Assembly: GCA_963839745.1 (NCBI GenBank)
Contig: CAWIWC010000007.1
Location: 1-64,000, forward strand
DNA length: 64,000 nucleotides
Source of the DNA: JAIBJN01 sp963839745
GTDB lineage: Bacteria; Actinomycetota; Thermoleophilia; Gaiellales; Gaiellaceae
Direction of reading: 5' to 3'
Shown: piece by piece, positions 35,098 through 43,628 of the stretch
Layout of the letters: each line of letters opens with the position of its first letter
Position numbering within the stretch: the stretch's first letter is position 1
Made by a program: the position numbers and the translations under genes
Notes under the pieces: generated by a model
What the model was told of the DNA's origin: nothing
The model's database searches: none
Seen by the model: the letters and a program-made list of their open reading frames with translations, nothing else

Positions 35098-35382
35098 ATG
35101 GCACCCTGGATCATCATTGCGGCCATCGGCGTGGCCATCGCCATCGTCATCGCCTTCCTCATCGAGCGCAGGGCCAGACGCCGGCGTGAGCTGGAGGAAC
35201 GCCGCGTCGAGGCCGGCGAGCACCGCGAGAAGGCCGAGCTGCAGGCGCTGCGCGCGAAGGAGCGCGAGGACGCTGCCCGCGACGAGCTCGACCGCGCCGA
35301 ACGGGAACGCGCGGCAGCGCACGCACACACGCGCCGGGCCGACGAGATCGACCCGGATCTCGAAGAGTCCCAATCCGGCTAG
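35098..35382 (+). CDS. Small membrane-anchored coiled-coil protein
   Basis: A 94-residue protein. Residues 3-21 (PWIIIAAIGVAIAIVIAFLI) form one membrane helix, followed by a highly charged helical tail (ERRARRRRELEERRVEAGEH, ELQALRAKEREDAARDELDR) that should form a coiled coil on the cytoplasmic side. Function unknown; such proteins are common near membrane transporters in actinobacteria. ATG 35098, 37 bases before the second MMPL gene, so the two may be co-transcribed. Confidence 0.55.
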   Translation: MAPWIIIAAIGVAIAIVIAFLIERRARRRRELEERRVEAGEHREKAELQALRAKEREDAARDELDRAERERAAAHAHTRRADEIDPDLEESQSG

Positions 35383-35418
35383 CGAAGACCGACCCGTAGC
35401 CGGTAGCGTCGGAGAGCC

Positions 35419-37621
35419 GTGAAGCTCTCCACCGAGTCGATCGCGCTCGCGTGCGCCCGGCACCCGTGGCGGACCATCGGGGCCTGGTTCGTCCTCGTCG
35501 TCGTGTCCTTCATGGTCATCTTCACGCTCTTCGGCGACCTGACGAGCGAGGGAGAGGTCACCGGCGAGACCGACTCCAAGCGCGTGGACGAGCTCCGCTT
35601 CGAGCGGTTCCAACCGACCGCCGAGGACTTCCGGCAGCAGGCCAGCGAGGTCGTCGTGATCAGCCTCGAGGAGGGGACCGATGGACGATCCCGCCGTCGA
35701 GGAGCGCGTGCAGGCGCTCGCCGACGAGCTGCGCGACGTCGGCGCGACGAACGTCGTCACCAACACGGACCAGGAGGGCCTGGTCTCGGAGGATCGCCGA
35801 GGCCACGGTCGTTCTCGTCGGGCTCGGGGCCAACGAGGACGCAATCGGCGACGTCGTCGAAGCCGTCGACCGGCTCGACGCCGAGCCCGGCTTCGACGCG
35901 GCCGTGACGGGCGAGGTCGTCCTCGACGAGGACTTCAGCGCGCTCTCGGAGGAGGATCTGCAGGAGGGCGAGCTCTTCTTCGGGGCTCCCGCGGCGCTGA
36001 TCGTCCTCCTGCTCGTGTTCGGGGCGGTCGTCGCGGGCGTCATCCCGCTCGTCCTGGCGCTCCTCTCGATCCTCGTCGCCATCGCCCTGACCGCGCTCGT
36101 CGGCCAGGCGTTCGAGCTCTCGGTCTTCGTCACCAACATGATCTTCGGGATGGGCCTTGCGCTGGGGATCGACTACTCGCTGTTCATCCTCAGCCGCTTC
36201 CGCGAGGAGCGCAGGGAGGCGCGCGAGAAGGTCGATGCCATCGTCACCGCTGGCGCGACGGCAAGCCGGGCGGTGCTCTTCAGCGGCGCCGCGTTCGTGC
36301 TTGCGATGACCGGGCTCCTGCTCGTCCCGAACACGATCATGCGGAGCCTCGCGACCGGCGCGATCCTCGTGGGCATCGTCTCGGTGGTCGCGGCGCTGAC
36401 CCTCCTGCCGGCGGTCATGAGCCTGCTCGGCGACCGCATCGACTCGCTTCCGATCCCGTTCTTCAGCCGCGCGTCGTCCCGGGGCGAGAGCCGGTTCTGG
36501 GGGAGGATCGTGCGGGCGGTCATGCGGCGCCCCGTCGTCAGCCTCGTCGCCGCCGTCGCGCTCCTGCTCGCCGCCGCGGTTCCCTTCCTCTCGCTCGAGA
36601 CCGGGACGGCCGGCATCAGCACGCTTCCCGAGCGCTTCGAGTCGCGGCAGGGCTTCGAGCTTCTCAACCGCGAGTTTCCGGGGCAGACCACCGATCCCGT
36701 CCTCATCGCCGTCGACGGCGACGCCGACTCGGCCGAGGTGCAGGGCGGGGTGGAGCGTCTGACCGCCGCGCTCGGCGAGCGCGAGATCTTCGGCGAGCCG
36801 GAGGAGGAGACGAGCCCGGGCAACGACCTCGTCCTGATCACCGTCCCGGTGGCGGGCGACGCCGTCTCGGCCGAGGCGGTCGCCGCCGTCCGCGACCTCC
36901 GCGACAACGTGATTCCGGAGGCGTTCGCCGGCACGGGCGGCCGAGGCCTTCGTCGGCGGCGACACAGCCGAGGACATCGACTACTACGACGTCATGGACA
37001 CGGTGGCTTCCGATCGTGATCACGTTCGTGCTCGGCCTGAGCTTCATCCTGCTCACGATCGCGTTCCGCTCCATCGTCGTCCCGGCGACGGCGATCGCCA
37101 TGAACCTGCTCGCGGTCGGCGCGGCCTACGGCCTGCTCGTGCTCGTCTTCGTCGAGGGCGTCGGCAACGAGCTCTTCGGGTTCCAGCAGGTGGACATCAT
37201 CGAGGCGTGGGTGCCGCTCTTCCTCTTTGCCGTCCTCTTCGGCCTCTCGATGGACTACCAGGTGTTCCTGCTCAGCCGGATCCGCGAGCGCTACTCGCAG
37301 ACGGGCGACAACGACGACGCGGTGTCCTTCGGAGTCGGCTCGACCGCGCGCCTGATCACCGGCGCCGCGCTGATCATCATCGCCGTGTTCGCCGGCTTCG
37401 CCCGAGGCGACCTCGTCATGTTCCAGCAGATGGGCTTCGGGGTCGCGATCGCGCTCTTCATCGACGCCACGATCATCCGGTCGGTCGTCGTCCCGGCGAC
37501 GATGACGCTCCTCGGCCGCTGGAACTGGTACCTGCCGTCCTGGCTCTCCTGGCTCCCGGACGTCCACGTCGAGGGCCACGAGGAGAGCCCTCAGCCCTCG
37601 GTGGAGCGAGCCGCTAGCTGA
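35419..37621 (+). CDS. MMPL/RND-family membrane transporter, second copy, four frameshifts
   Basis: A paralogue of the gene at 1.2-3.4 kb with the same order: N-terminal helix (TIGAWFVLVVVSFMVIFTLF), soluble loop, membrane block with GMGLALGIDYSLFILSRFREER, second loop, second membrane block with SMDYQVFLLSRIRERYSQTG and the end LPDVHVEGHEES. The frame moves forward by one extra base at about 35,677 (ACC-G-ATG), 35,792, 36,937 and 37,003, and is clean between. Reconstructed length is about 733 residues. MMPL proteins export lipids or hydrophobic compounds using the proton gradient; the substrate is unknown. Starts at GTG 35419. Confidence 0.85.
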
Positions 37622-37973
37622 GCCTGTCCTCGTCCGGGTGGTGGCGGCCGTGGTACGAGATGAGCGTGCAGAGCAGGCCGGTGAGGGCGACGCCCGGGCC
37701 GACCTCGAAGAGCAGCCGTGACTCGTCGGAGCGCTCGACGCCCGTGACCAGGCCGCCGACGCCGATCCAGACGGCGGACAGGATCGCGGGCAGGAGGAGC
37801 AGGATCACCGTCCAGTCGTGCCACGGCCGGCCACGGATCTCCCAGAGCCGGTAGTCGACCAGGGCGAGCACGAGCACGACGAGCGCGGGGAGGACGCCGG
37901 TGAGGACCTCCCGGGAGCCGACGGCCACCCAGAGCGCGAGCGCGGCGGCACCCGCCGTGAGGTAGCGCGGCAA
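37614..37973 (-). CDS. Small integral membrane protein
   Basis: A 119-residue protein with three or four hydrophobic segments (AAALALWVAVGS, VLPALVVLVLALVDY, WTVILLLLPAILSAVWIG, GVALTGLLCTLIS) and a His-rich C-terminus (YHGRHHPDEDR). I do not recognise a family. The start is a TTG at 37973 and is uncertain. It overlaps the convergent MMPL gene by eight bases and lies before copA on the same strand. Confidence 0.5.
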   Translation of the reverse strand: MPRYLTAGAAALALWVAVGSREVLTGVLPALVVLVLALVDYRLWEIRGRPWHDWTVILLLLPAILSAVWIGVGGLVTGVERSDESRLLFEVGPGVALTGLLCTLISYHGRHHPDEDRLS

Positions 37974-37999
37974 GCGCTACCCGGCGCGGTCGGCGCGGG

Positions 38000-40087
38000 T
38001 CAGGCGCGCGCCTCTCGGGGACTGCGGAAGCGGCGGAGCCGCAGCGAGTTGCTGACGACGAAGAGGCTCGAGCCGGCCATGGCTGCGGCGGCCACGATCG
38101 GGTTCAGGAGCCCGGCAACGGCGAGCGGCACGGCGGCAACGTTATACGCGAACGCCCAGAAGAGATTGCCCTTGATCGTGGAGAGAACGCGACGCGAGAG
38201 GCGGATCGCATCGGCTGCGGCCCGCAGGTCGCCTGAGACCAGCGTCAGGTCGCTCGCCTCGATCGCCACGTCCGTGCCGGTTCCGACCGCGATGCCGAGG
38301 TCGGCCTGCGCGAGGGCCGGAGCGTCGTTGAGCCCGTCGCCGACCATGGCGACGACCTGACCCTCCGCCTGGAGCCTGCGCACCTCGGCCGCCTTGTCGT
38401 CGGGGAAGACCTCGGCGACGACGTTCTCGATCCCGACCTCCGCCGCGACTGCCCGCGCGGTCTCGGTCCGGTCGCCCGTGAGGAGGACGGGCGTGAGCCC
38501 GAGCGCACGCAGCTCGGCGACGGCCTCGCGGCTCGTCGGCCGCGCCGTGTCGGCGACGACGAGCGTCGCGCGCAGCTCTCCGTCCCAGGAGACCTCGATG
38601 CCCGTCTCCCCGCGCCCGACGGTGACGTCGTGCCCGTCGACGCGTCCGGTGACGCCGATGCCGGGGCGGTTCGCGAAATCCTGGGCGACCGGCAGCGAGC
38701 CGAGCTCGCTGCGCGCCGCGGTGGCGACCGCGCGCGCAATCGGATGCTCGCTCGCGTCCTCCAGGGCGCCGGCGAGGCGAAGCACGTCCGCGCGGGTGGC
38801 CCCGTTGGCGGGCAGGACGTCGACCAGCTGCATGCGGCCCTCGGTCACGGTGCCGGTCTTGTCGAGGACGATCGTCGTCACGCGCTTCGTCTGCTCGAGC
38901 ACCTCCGGGCCCTTGATGAGGATCCCGAGCTGGGCGCCGCGGCCGGTCCCGACCATCAGCGCGGTCGGGGTCGCGAGCCCGAGCGCGCAGGGGCACGCGA
39001 TGATGAGCACGGCCACCGAGGCGGTGAACGCGTCCGCGACGTCGCCGTCGAGGACGAGCCAGCCGGCCAGCGTGGCGAGCGAGAGTGCGATCACGATGGG
39101 GACGAAGACGCCCGAGACGCGGTCGACGAGCCGCTGGATGGGAGCCTTCCCCGCCTGCGCCTCGGCGACGAGCCTGGCGATCTGGGCGAGCGCGGTCTCG
39201 GCGCCGACCTGCGTCGCGCGCACGACGAGCCGCCCGTGGGCGTTGACGGTCGCTCCCGCGACCTCGTTGCCGGGCCCGACGTCGACGGGCACGGGCTCGC
39301 CGGTCAGCATGGACTGGTCGACCGCCGAGCTCCCCTCGACGACGATGCCGTCCGTCGCGATCTTCTCCCCGGGCCGCACGACGAACAGGTCGCCGACCGC
39401 GAGCGCCTCGATCGGCACCGCGATCTCGACGCCGTCGCGAAGGACGCGCGCCTCCTTCGCCCCGAGCTCGAGGAGCGCCCGCAGGGCGGCCCCGGAGCGG
39501 CGACGCGCGCGAGTCTCGAGCCAGCGGCCGAGGAGGATGAGCGTCGTGATCACGCTGGTCACCTCGAAGTAGACCTCGGCGTCCTCGAGCGCGAGCAGCG
39601 CGACGACCGACCAGACGTAGGCGGCGGTCGTGCCGAGCGAGATGAGCGTGTCCATGGAAGCGGCCCCGTGCCGCGCGTTCGCGAGCGCGGCGCGGTGGAA
39701 GGGCCAGCCGGCCCACGCCCACACGGGCGTCGTCAGCGCGAGCGCGACCCATTCCCAGCCGTCGAAGCCGAAGGGCGGGACCATGGCGATCAGGGCCACG
39801 GGCACCGTCAGGATCGCGGCGACCGCGAGCCGGATGCCGAGAAGCGACCTGTTGTCTGCCCCGTCGGCGCTCTCGGTCCCTTGTGCCCTCGCCCCGTAGC
39901 CGACGCCCTTGACCGCCGCGACGAGATCCTCGATTGCGACGTTCGCTTCCGGGTAGTGCACGGCGGCTTCCTCGGTGGCGAGGTTGACCGTCGCGTCGAC
40001 GCCGTCCAGGCGGTTCAGCGCCTTCTCGATGCGCGTCGCGCATGCGGCGCAGGTCATGCCTTCGAGCTCCAGCCTGACGGTGCTCAT
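38000..40087 (-). CDS. copA: Copper-exporting P-type ATPase
   Basis: A 695-residue P1B-type ATPase. One N-terminal heavy-metal domain with GMTCAAC, then membrane helices, the ion site ACPCALGLATP (CPC), the phosphorylation motif DKTGTVTEG, the His-Pro motif SEHPIARAV, and the hinge VGDGLNDAPALAQADLGIAVG. The last membrane pair has NVAAVPLAVAGLLNP and AGSSLFVVSNSLRLRRF, which fit Cu(I) specificity. ATG 40087 is preceded by a perfect TATAAT and a CsoR-type operator, so copper should induce it. No chaperone gene is adjacent. Confidence 0.95.
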   Translation of the reverse strand: MSTVRLELEGMTCAACATRIEKALNRLDGVDATVNLATEEAAVHYPEANVAIEDLVAAVKGVGYGARAQGTESADGADNRSLLGIRLAVAAILTVPVALIAMVPPFGFDGWEWVALALTTPVWAWAGWPFHRAALANARHGAASMDTLISLGTTAAYVWSVVALLALEDAEVYFEVTSVITTLILLGRWLETRARRRSGAALRALLELGAKEARVLRDGVEIAVPIEALAVGDLFVVRPGEKIATDGIVVEGSSAVDQSMLTGEPVPVDVGPGNEVAGATVNAHGRLVVRATQVGAETALAQIARLVAEAQAGKAPIQRLVDRVSGVFVPIVIALSLATLAGWLVLDGDVADAFTASVAVLIIACPCALGLATPTALMVGTGRGAQLGILIKGPEVLEQTKRVTTIVLDKTGTVTEGRMQLVDVLPANGATRADVLRLAGALEDASEHPIARAVATAARSELGSLPVAQDFANRPGIGVTGRVDGHDVTVGRGETGIEVSWDGELRATLVVADTARPTSREAVAELRALGLTPVLLTGDRTETARAVAAEVGIENVVAEVFPDDKAAEVRRLQAEGQVVAMVGDGLNDAPALAQADLGIAVGTGTDVAIEASDLTLVSGDLRAAADAIRLSRRVLSTIKGNLFWAFAYNVAAVPLAVAGLLNPIVAAAAMAGSSLFVVSNSLRLRRFRSPREARA

Positions 40088-40096
40088 CCGCTGCGA

Positions 40097-40118
40097 ATTA
40101 TACCCGCTAGGGGTATAA
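40097..40118 (-). promoter_or_regulatory. copA promoter with CsoR-type copper operator
   Basis: TTATACCC-GCTAG-GGGTATAA at 40098-40118 is a perfect 8+8 inverted repeat of the CsoR operator type. On the minus strand TATAAT (40102-40097) would start transcription about three bases before the copA ATG. The operator overlaps the stop codon of the upstream phosphoesterase gene. No csoR gene lies in the window. Confidence 0.75.
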
Positions 40119-40915
40119 GAAGACCTCGTCCAGAACGCGCCCCATCGGGCCGATCGCCCGCACGCGCAGCGATGTCGGGCTCGCGAGGAGGTGCACCCAC
40201 CCCCGCACCGCCAGGGCCGCACGGCGCTTCGGGAACCCGCGCGGGCAGCCGCGCAGCGGATAGAGCCGTGCACCGCCTCCGCCGTGGACCACATAGGTGA
40301 CCCCGTTGCGTGGTCCGAAGCGCTGGTAGTTGTGGTCGTGCCCGGAGAGGACGAGGTCGACCCCGTACCGTTCGAAGACCGGCGCGAGCAGCCGCCGCAT
40401 CTCTGCAACCCCGCTGTACTCGCCGCAGCTGAAGGGCGGGTGGTGGAAGGCGACGACCTTCCACGGTGCGATCGAGCCGGCCAGCGCCTGATCGAGCCAG
40501 CGCCGCTGCGAGGCGACGCTGCGGTTCGAGTTGATCAGGAAGAGCGCGACCTCCCCGACCGCGCGCCGGTAGAAGTGCCCCCGGATCCCCAGGAGCTCGT
40601 GCTGGTAACGGCCGCCGTCGACCTGGACATCGTGGTTTCCGAGCGTGCCGGCGACGACGAGGCCGTTCTCCGCGGCCCACCCGAACGAGTCGAGCCAGTT
40701 GCGCCGGAAGGCGCTCGGGCTCTCCGTGTAGTCGTTGTCGCCGAGCGTGACGAGCGCGTCCGCCTGCGCGCCGGCGGCGAACTGCTCCATGGCCGCGCCC
40801 ATGCGGCGCTCGGCAGCCCCGCCGACCCCGAAGTCGCCGATCGCGAGGATGCCTGTCTCCGCCCCAGCCGCAACGGGAAGGAGGGCGAGTGCAAACGCGG
40901 CGGCCCCGGCTGCAA
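40107..40915 (-). CDS. Secreted metallophosphoesterase (calcineurin-like), probable one-base deletion near the start
   Basis: LALLPVAAGAETGILAIGDFG begins the mature enzyme after a signal peptide. Metal-binding motifs follow in order: GDFG, TLGDNDY, GTLGNHD, FHHPPFSCG and SGHDHNYQRFG. Length and motifs fit purple-acid-phosphatase-like phosphoesterases acting outside the cell. The frame has no ATG, GTG or TTG before the signal peptide; the first canonical start (ATG 40802) would lose motif I. A TTG at 40915 would work if one G is missing from the GGGG run near 40,905. It would sit directly behind a PHO box, giving a leaderless phosphate-controlled gene. Confidence 0.75.
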
Positions 40916-40944
40916 GGTGTCTATGCGGTGTCCGGATGGTGAAC
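40916..40944 (-). promoter_or_regulatory. PHO box upstream of the metallophosphoesterase
   Basis: On the minus strand GTTCACC (40944-40938), GGACACC (40933-40927) and AGACACC (40922-40916) are spaced exactly 11 bases apart, the pattern of PhoP-binding direct repeats. CATAGA within the last spacer can serve as -10. The repeats point towards the phosphoesterase gene, which fits induction at low phosphate. Confidence 0.65.
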
Positions 40945-40994
40945 CTGTACCATGCCGCCCGCGTTGATCGGACGCGTCGCGCGCTCGCCGGCGA

Positions 40995-41690
40995 CTAGCC
41001 CAGGTCGCGGGGCGTCGTGCCGGGGTCGTGCGATGCGTCGGTGAACTCGCGGAACTCGCCGCTTACCAGGAAGGCGGTCTGCTCGCCGATGTCGACTGCG
41101 TGGTCGCCGATCCGCTCGAGGCACCGCGAGACGATGATCATGCGGAGGCCCCACTCGCGGAGGGCGAGGTCGCTCCCCAGCGAGAGGACGTGCCCGACGA
41201 CGCGGCGGTTGGCCCGGTCGATCAGCTCGTCCAGGTCGACCAGCGACTCGGCCCGCTGCGCATTGCGGTCGCGGAATGAGTCGAGCGCGACGCGGATCAT
41301 CTCCTCGGCCCGCGTTCCCATCTCTTCGAAGCCCTCGAGGATGGTGTCGTCGTGCGGCACGTCCTTCACGAGCTTCGTCAGCTTGGCGATCGTGACGCAG
41401 TAGTCCGCCATCCGCTCCAGGTGCAGGTTGTTGTGGAGGATCGCGAGCACGAGGCGCAGGTCGACGGCGACCGGCGTCTGCCGAGCGCGAGCAGCGACTC
41501 GAATGCCTTCCTCGATTGCGAGATAGGACTGGTCGATCTCGTCGTCGAAGGCGATGACCTCGTCGGCGAGCTCCACGTCCGACTGCTCGAGCGCGTTGAG
41601 GCACCCGCGCAATGCGCGCAGGACGAGCGCTCCTTCTTCCTGGAGGGCGGCCTCGAGCTGGTCGAGCTCCTCCTGAAGGGTGACCCTCAT
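40995..41690 (-). CDS. phoU: Phosphate transport regulator PhoU
   Basis: A 231-residue helical protein with two PhoU repeats. Each half has the E/D-x3-D metal-cluster pattern: VIAFDDEIDQSYLAIEE and LVDLDELIDRANRRVVGH; LHNNLHLERMADYCVTIAK and VSRCLERIGDHAVDIGE are the paired helices. PhoU links the Pst transporter to the PhoR kinase and holds it inactive when phosphate is sufficient. ATG 41690 overlaps the pstB stop (ATGA), so it is the last gene of pstSCAB-phoU. Confidence 0.95.
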   Translation of the reverse strand: MRVTLQEELDQLEAALQEEGALVLRALRGCLNALEQSDVELADEVIAFDDEIDQSYLAIEEGIRVAARARQTPVAVDLRLVLAILHNNLHLERMADYCVTIAKLTKLVKDVPHDDTILEGFEEMGTRAEEMIRVALDSFRDRNAQRAESLVDLDELIDRANRRVVGHVLSLGSDLALREWGLRMIIVSRCLERIGDHAVDIGEQTAFLVSGEFREFTDASHDPGTTPRDLG

Positions 41691-42571
41691 CCGAATCGCC
41701 CCGTCACGTAGTCCTCCGTCCGCTTGTCGTTCGGGTTCGTGAAGATCGTGGGCGTCTCGTCGTACTCGACGAGGATCCCCGTGCGGTGATCCTTCTCCTC
41801 GTCGACCTCGACGCTGAAGAACGCCGTCATGTCGGCGACGCGGGCGGCCTGCTGCATGTTGTGCGTGACGATCACGATCGTGTACTCGCGCTTGAGCTGG
41901 TGCATCAGGTCCTCGATCGCCGTGGTCGAGATCGGGTCGAGGGCGGAGGCCGGCTCGTCCATCAGGAGCACGTCCGGCTCGACCGCGAGGCAGCGGGCGA
42001 TGCAGAGGCGCTGCTGCTGGCCGCCCGAGAGGCTGTAGGCGCTCGACTTGAGGCGGTTCTTGACCTCGTCCCAGAGCGCGGCGTTTCGCAGCGCGCGCTC
42101 GACGCGGTCGTCGAGATCCTTCTTCCAGCCCAGCACGCGCGGGCCGAACGCGATGTTGTCGTAGATCGACTTCGGGAACGGGTTCGGCTTCTGGAAGACC
42201 ATCCCGATCCGCTTGCGAACCTCGACCGAGTCGACCTCCGAGCCGTAGAGGTCGGTGCCGTGATAGAGGATCTTCCCGTCCACGGACGCCGTCGGGATGA
42301 GGTCGTTCATGCGGTTGAAGCAGCGGATGAACGTGCTCTTGCCGCAGCCCGAGGGCCCGATGAACGCCGTGACAAAGTTCTTGTAGATCTCGAGCGAGAC
42401 GTTCTTCAGCGCGGGCACGTCCGAGTACGAGACCGTGAGGCCGGCCACGTCGAAGAGGACGTCGCGGCGGGTCGAGGACACCGCCTCGCGGCGCTCGGTG
42501 AGGATTTTCTCGTCCATGCCGGCGATTCTCGCAGGTGCGGCCGGTGCGCTTTCCATGTCGGGCATCACCAT
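41687..42571 (-). CDS. pstB: Phosphate ABC transporter, ATP-binding protein
   Basis: A 294-residue ABC ATPase: Walker A FIGPSGCGKSTFIRCFNRMND, Q-loop GMVFQKPNPFPKSIYDN, signature SLSGGQQQRLCIARCLA, Walker B DVLLMDEPASALDPIS and H-loop THNMQQ. FNRMNDL and the ending TNPNDKRTEDYVTGRFG are specific to PstB. Starts at ATG 42571, GTG 42568 or ATG 42565 are all possible; the last would overlap the pstA stop (TGATG). It has an N-terminal extension of about 35 residues before the ABC domain. Confidence 0.95.
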   Translation of the reverse strand: MVMPDMESAPAAPARIAGMDEKILTERREAVSSTRRDVLFDVAGLTVSYSDVPALKNVSLEIYKNFVTAFIGPSGCGKSTFIRCFNRMNDLIPTASVDGKILYHGTDLYGSEVDSVEVRKRIGMVFQKPNPFPKSIYDNIAFGPRVLGWKKDLDDRVERALRNAALWDEVKNRLKSSAYSLSGGQQQRLCIARCLAVEPDVLLMDEPASALDPISTTAIEDLMHQLKREYTIVIVTHNMQQAARVADMTAFFSVEVDEEKDHRTGILVEYDETPTIFTNPNDKRTEDYVTGRFG

Positions 42572-43443
42572 CTTCTCTGGTAGCGGTTGCGGAGCCAGAT
42601 CGCGAACGCATTCATCGTCAGCAGGATCGCGAGGAGCACCATGATCCCCGCAGCGGCGAGGTACCTGAACTCCTCCTGCGGCCGCGCGATCCACTGGTAG
42701 ATCTGCACGGGCAGCGCCGTGAACGACCCCATCAGGCTCGGGTTCACGGTCACGTACGTGAGGGCGCCGACGAGGAGCAGCGGCGCCGTCTCACCGATCG
42801 CGCGGGCGAGGGCCAGGATCGAGCCAGTGGCGATGCCGGGGATCGCGGCCGGGAGAACCTGGCGCGAGACGACCTGCCACTGGGTCGCGCCGAGGGCGTA
42901 CGCGCCCTGGCGGATCGAGTCGGGCACCGCGCGGATGGCCTCGCGGGCCGCGACGATCACGGTCGGGAGCACGAGGAGCGTCAGGATCAGCGCCCCGGCG
43001 AGCAGCACACGCCCGAGTCCCAGGCCGCGGACGAGGAACGCGAGCCCCAGGATCCCGTAGACGATCGAGGGGACCGCGGCGAGGTTCTGGATGTTGAGCT
43101 CGAGCAGGCGGTTGTACCAGCGCTCACGGTCCGCGTACTCCTCGAGGTAGATCGCCGTCCCGACGCCGATGGGCACCACGAAGATGAGCAGGAGCACCAT
43201 CAGGTAGATCGTCCCCAGGATCGCCGGCTTGGCGCCCGCCTCCTGCGGGTTCGTCGGGTTGTTGGGCTCCGTGAAGAAGAGCGGGTCGAGGTAGCCGATC
43301 CCCTTCTGCACGACGTCCACGACGAGCGTGAAGAGCAGGATGAACCCGACCGCCACCGAGATGAGCAGCAGGATGTAGAAGAGCGTCCCGCGCACCTTGT
43401 CGCCGCGCGGCCGCCGGCCGATGGGGGAGGAGACGGCGCTCAT
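42565..43443 (-). CDS. pstA: Phosphate ABC transporter, permease PstA
   Basis: A 292-residue membrane protein with six hydrophobic segments. AIYLEEYADRERWYNRLLELNIQNLAAVPSIVYGILGL and the ABC-permease EAA loop REAIRAVPDSIRQGAYALGATQWQV identify PstA. It ends in the charged RNRYQRRW. ATG 43443 follows the hairpin-rich spacer that separates it from pstC. Confidence 0.94.
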   Translation of the reverse strand: MSAVSSPIGRRPRGDKVRGTLFYILLLISVAVGFILLFTLVVDVVQKGIGYLDPLFFTEPNNPTNPQEAGAKPAILGTIYLMVLLLIFVVPIGVGTAIYLEEYADRERWYNRLLELNIQNLAAVPSIVYGILGLAFLVRGLGLGRVLLAGALILTLLVLPTVIVAAREAIRAVPDSIRQGAYALGATQWQVVSRQVLPAAIPGIATGSILALARAIGETAPLLLVGALTYVTVNPSLMGSFTALPVQIYQWIARPQEEFRYLAAAGIMVLLAILLTMNAFAIWLRNRYQRRW

Positions 43444-43475
43444 CGGCCGGTCTCCGGCCGAGGTGGAGGGAGTGT

Positions 43476-43605
43476 GAGGGAACCGGGAGGTTCTCCATGG
43501 GGGAACCCCTGGTTCCCCCATGAACCCCCTCCTCAGAAGGTCTGAAGAAGGGGGCACGCGGGGGAAACATGGTTCCCGCGCTGGAAACATGGTTTCCCCC
43601 ACGCG
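43476..43605 (-). repeat. Stack of GGAACC/GGTTCC palindromes between pstC and pstA
   Basis: Four inverted repeats in 130 bases: GGGAACC-GGGA-GGTTCTCC near 43478-43496; CATGGGGGAACC-CCT-GGTTCCCCCATG at 43496-43522; CCCCCT...AAGGGGG at 43525-43554; and CGCGGGGGAAAC...GTTTCCCCC-A-CGCG at 43557-43605. Three share a GGAAC/GTTCC core around CATG. They could slow decay or end part of the message between the two permease genes, or be a mobile palindromic repeat. Confidence 0.7.
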
Positions 43606-43628
43606 AGCGAGCCGGAGGCGAGCGACCC

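Noticed and set aside
35757..36977. Open frame of about 400 codons antisense to the second MMPL gene
   Set aside because: The composition is that of a reversed membrane-protein gene (long runs of Glu, Arg, Asp, His) with no recognisable domain.
43476..43605. Regular short repeats suggesting a CRISPR array
   Set aside because: Repeats are palindromes of unequal length with no unique spacers of constant size and no cas genes.
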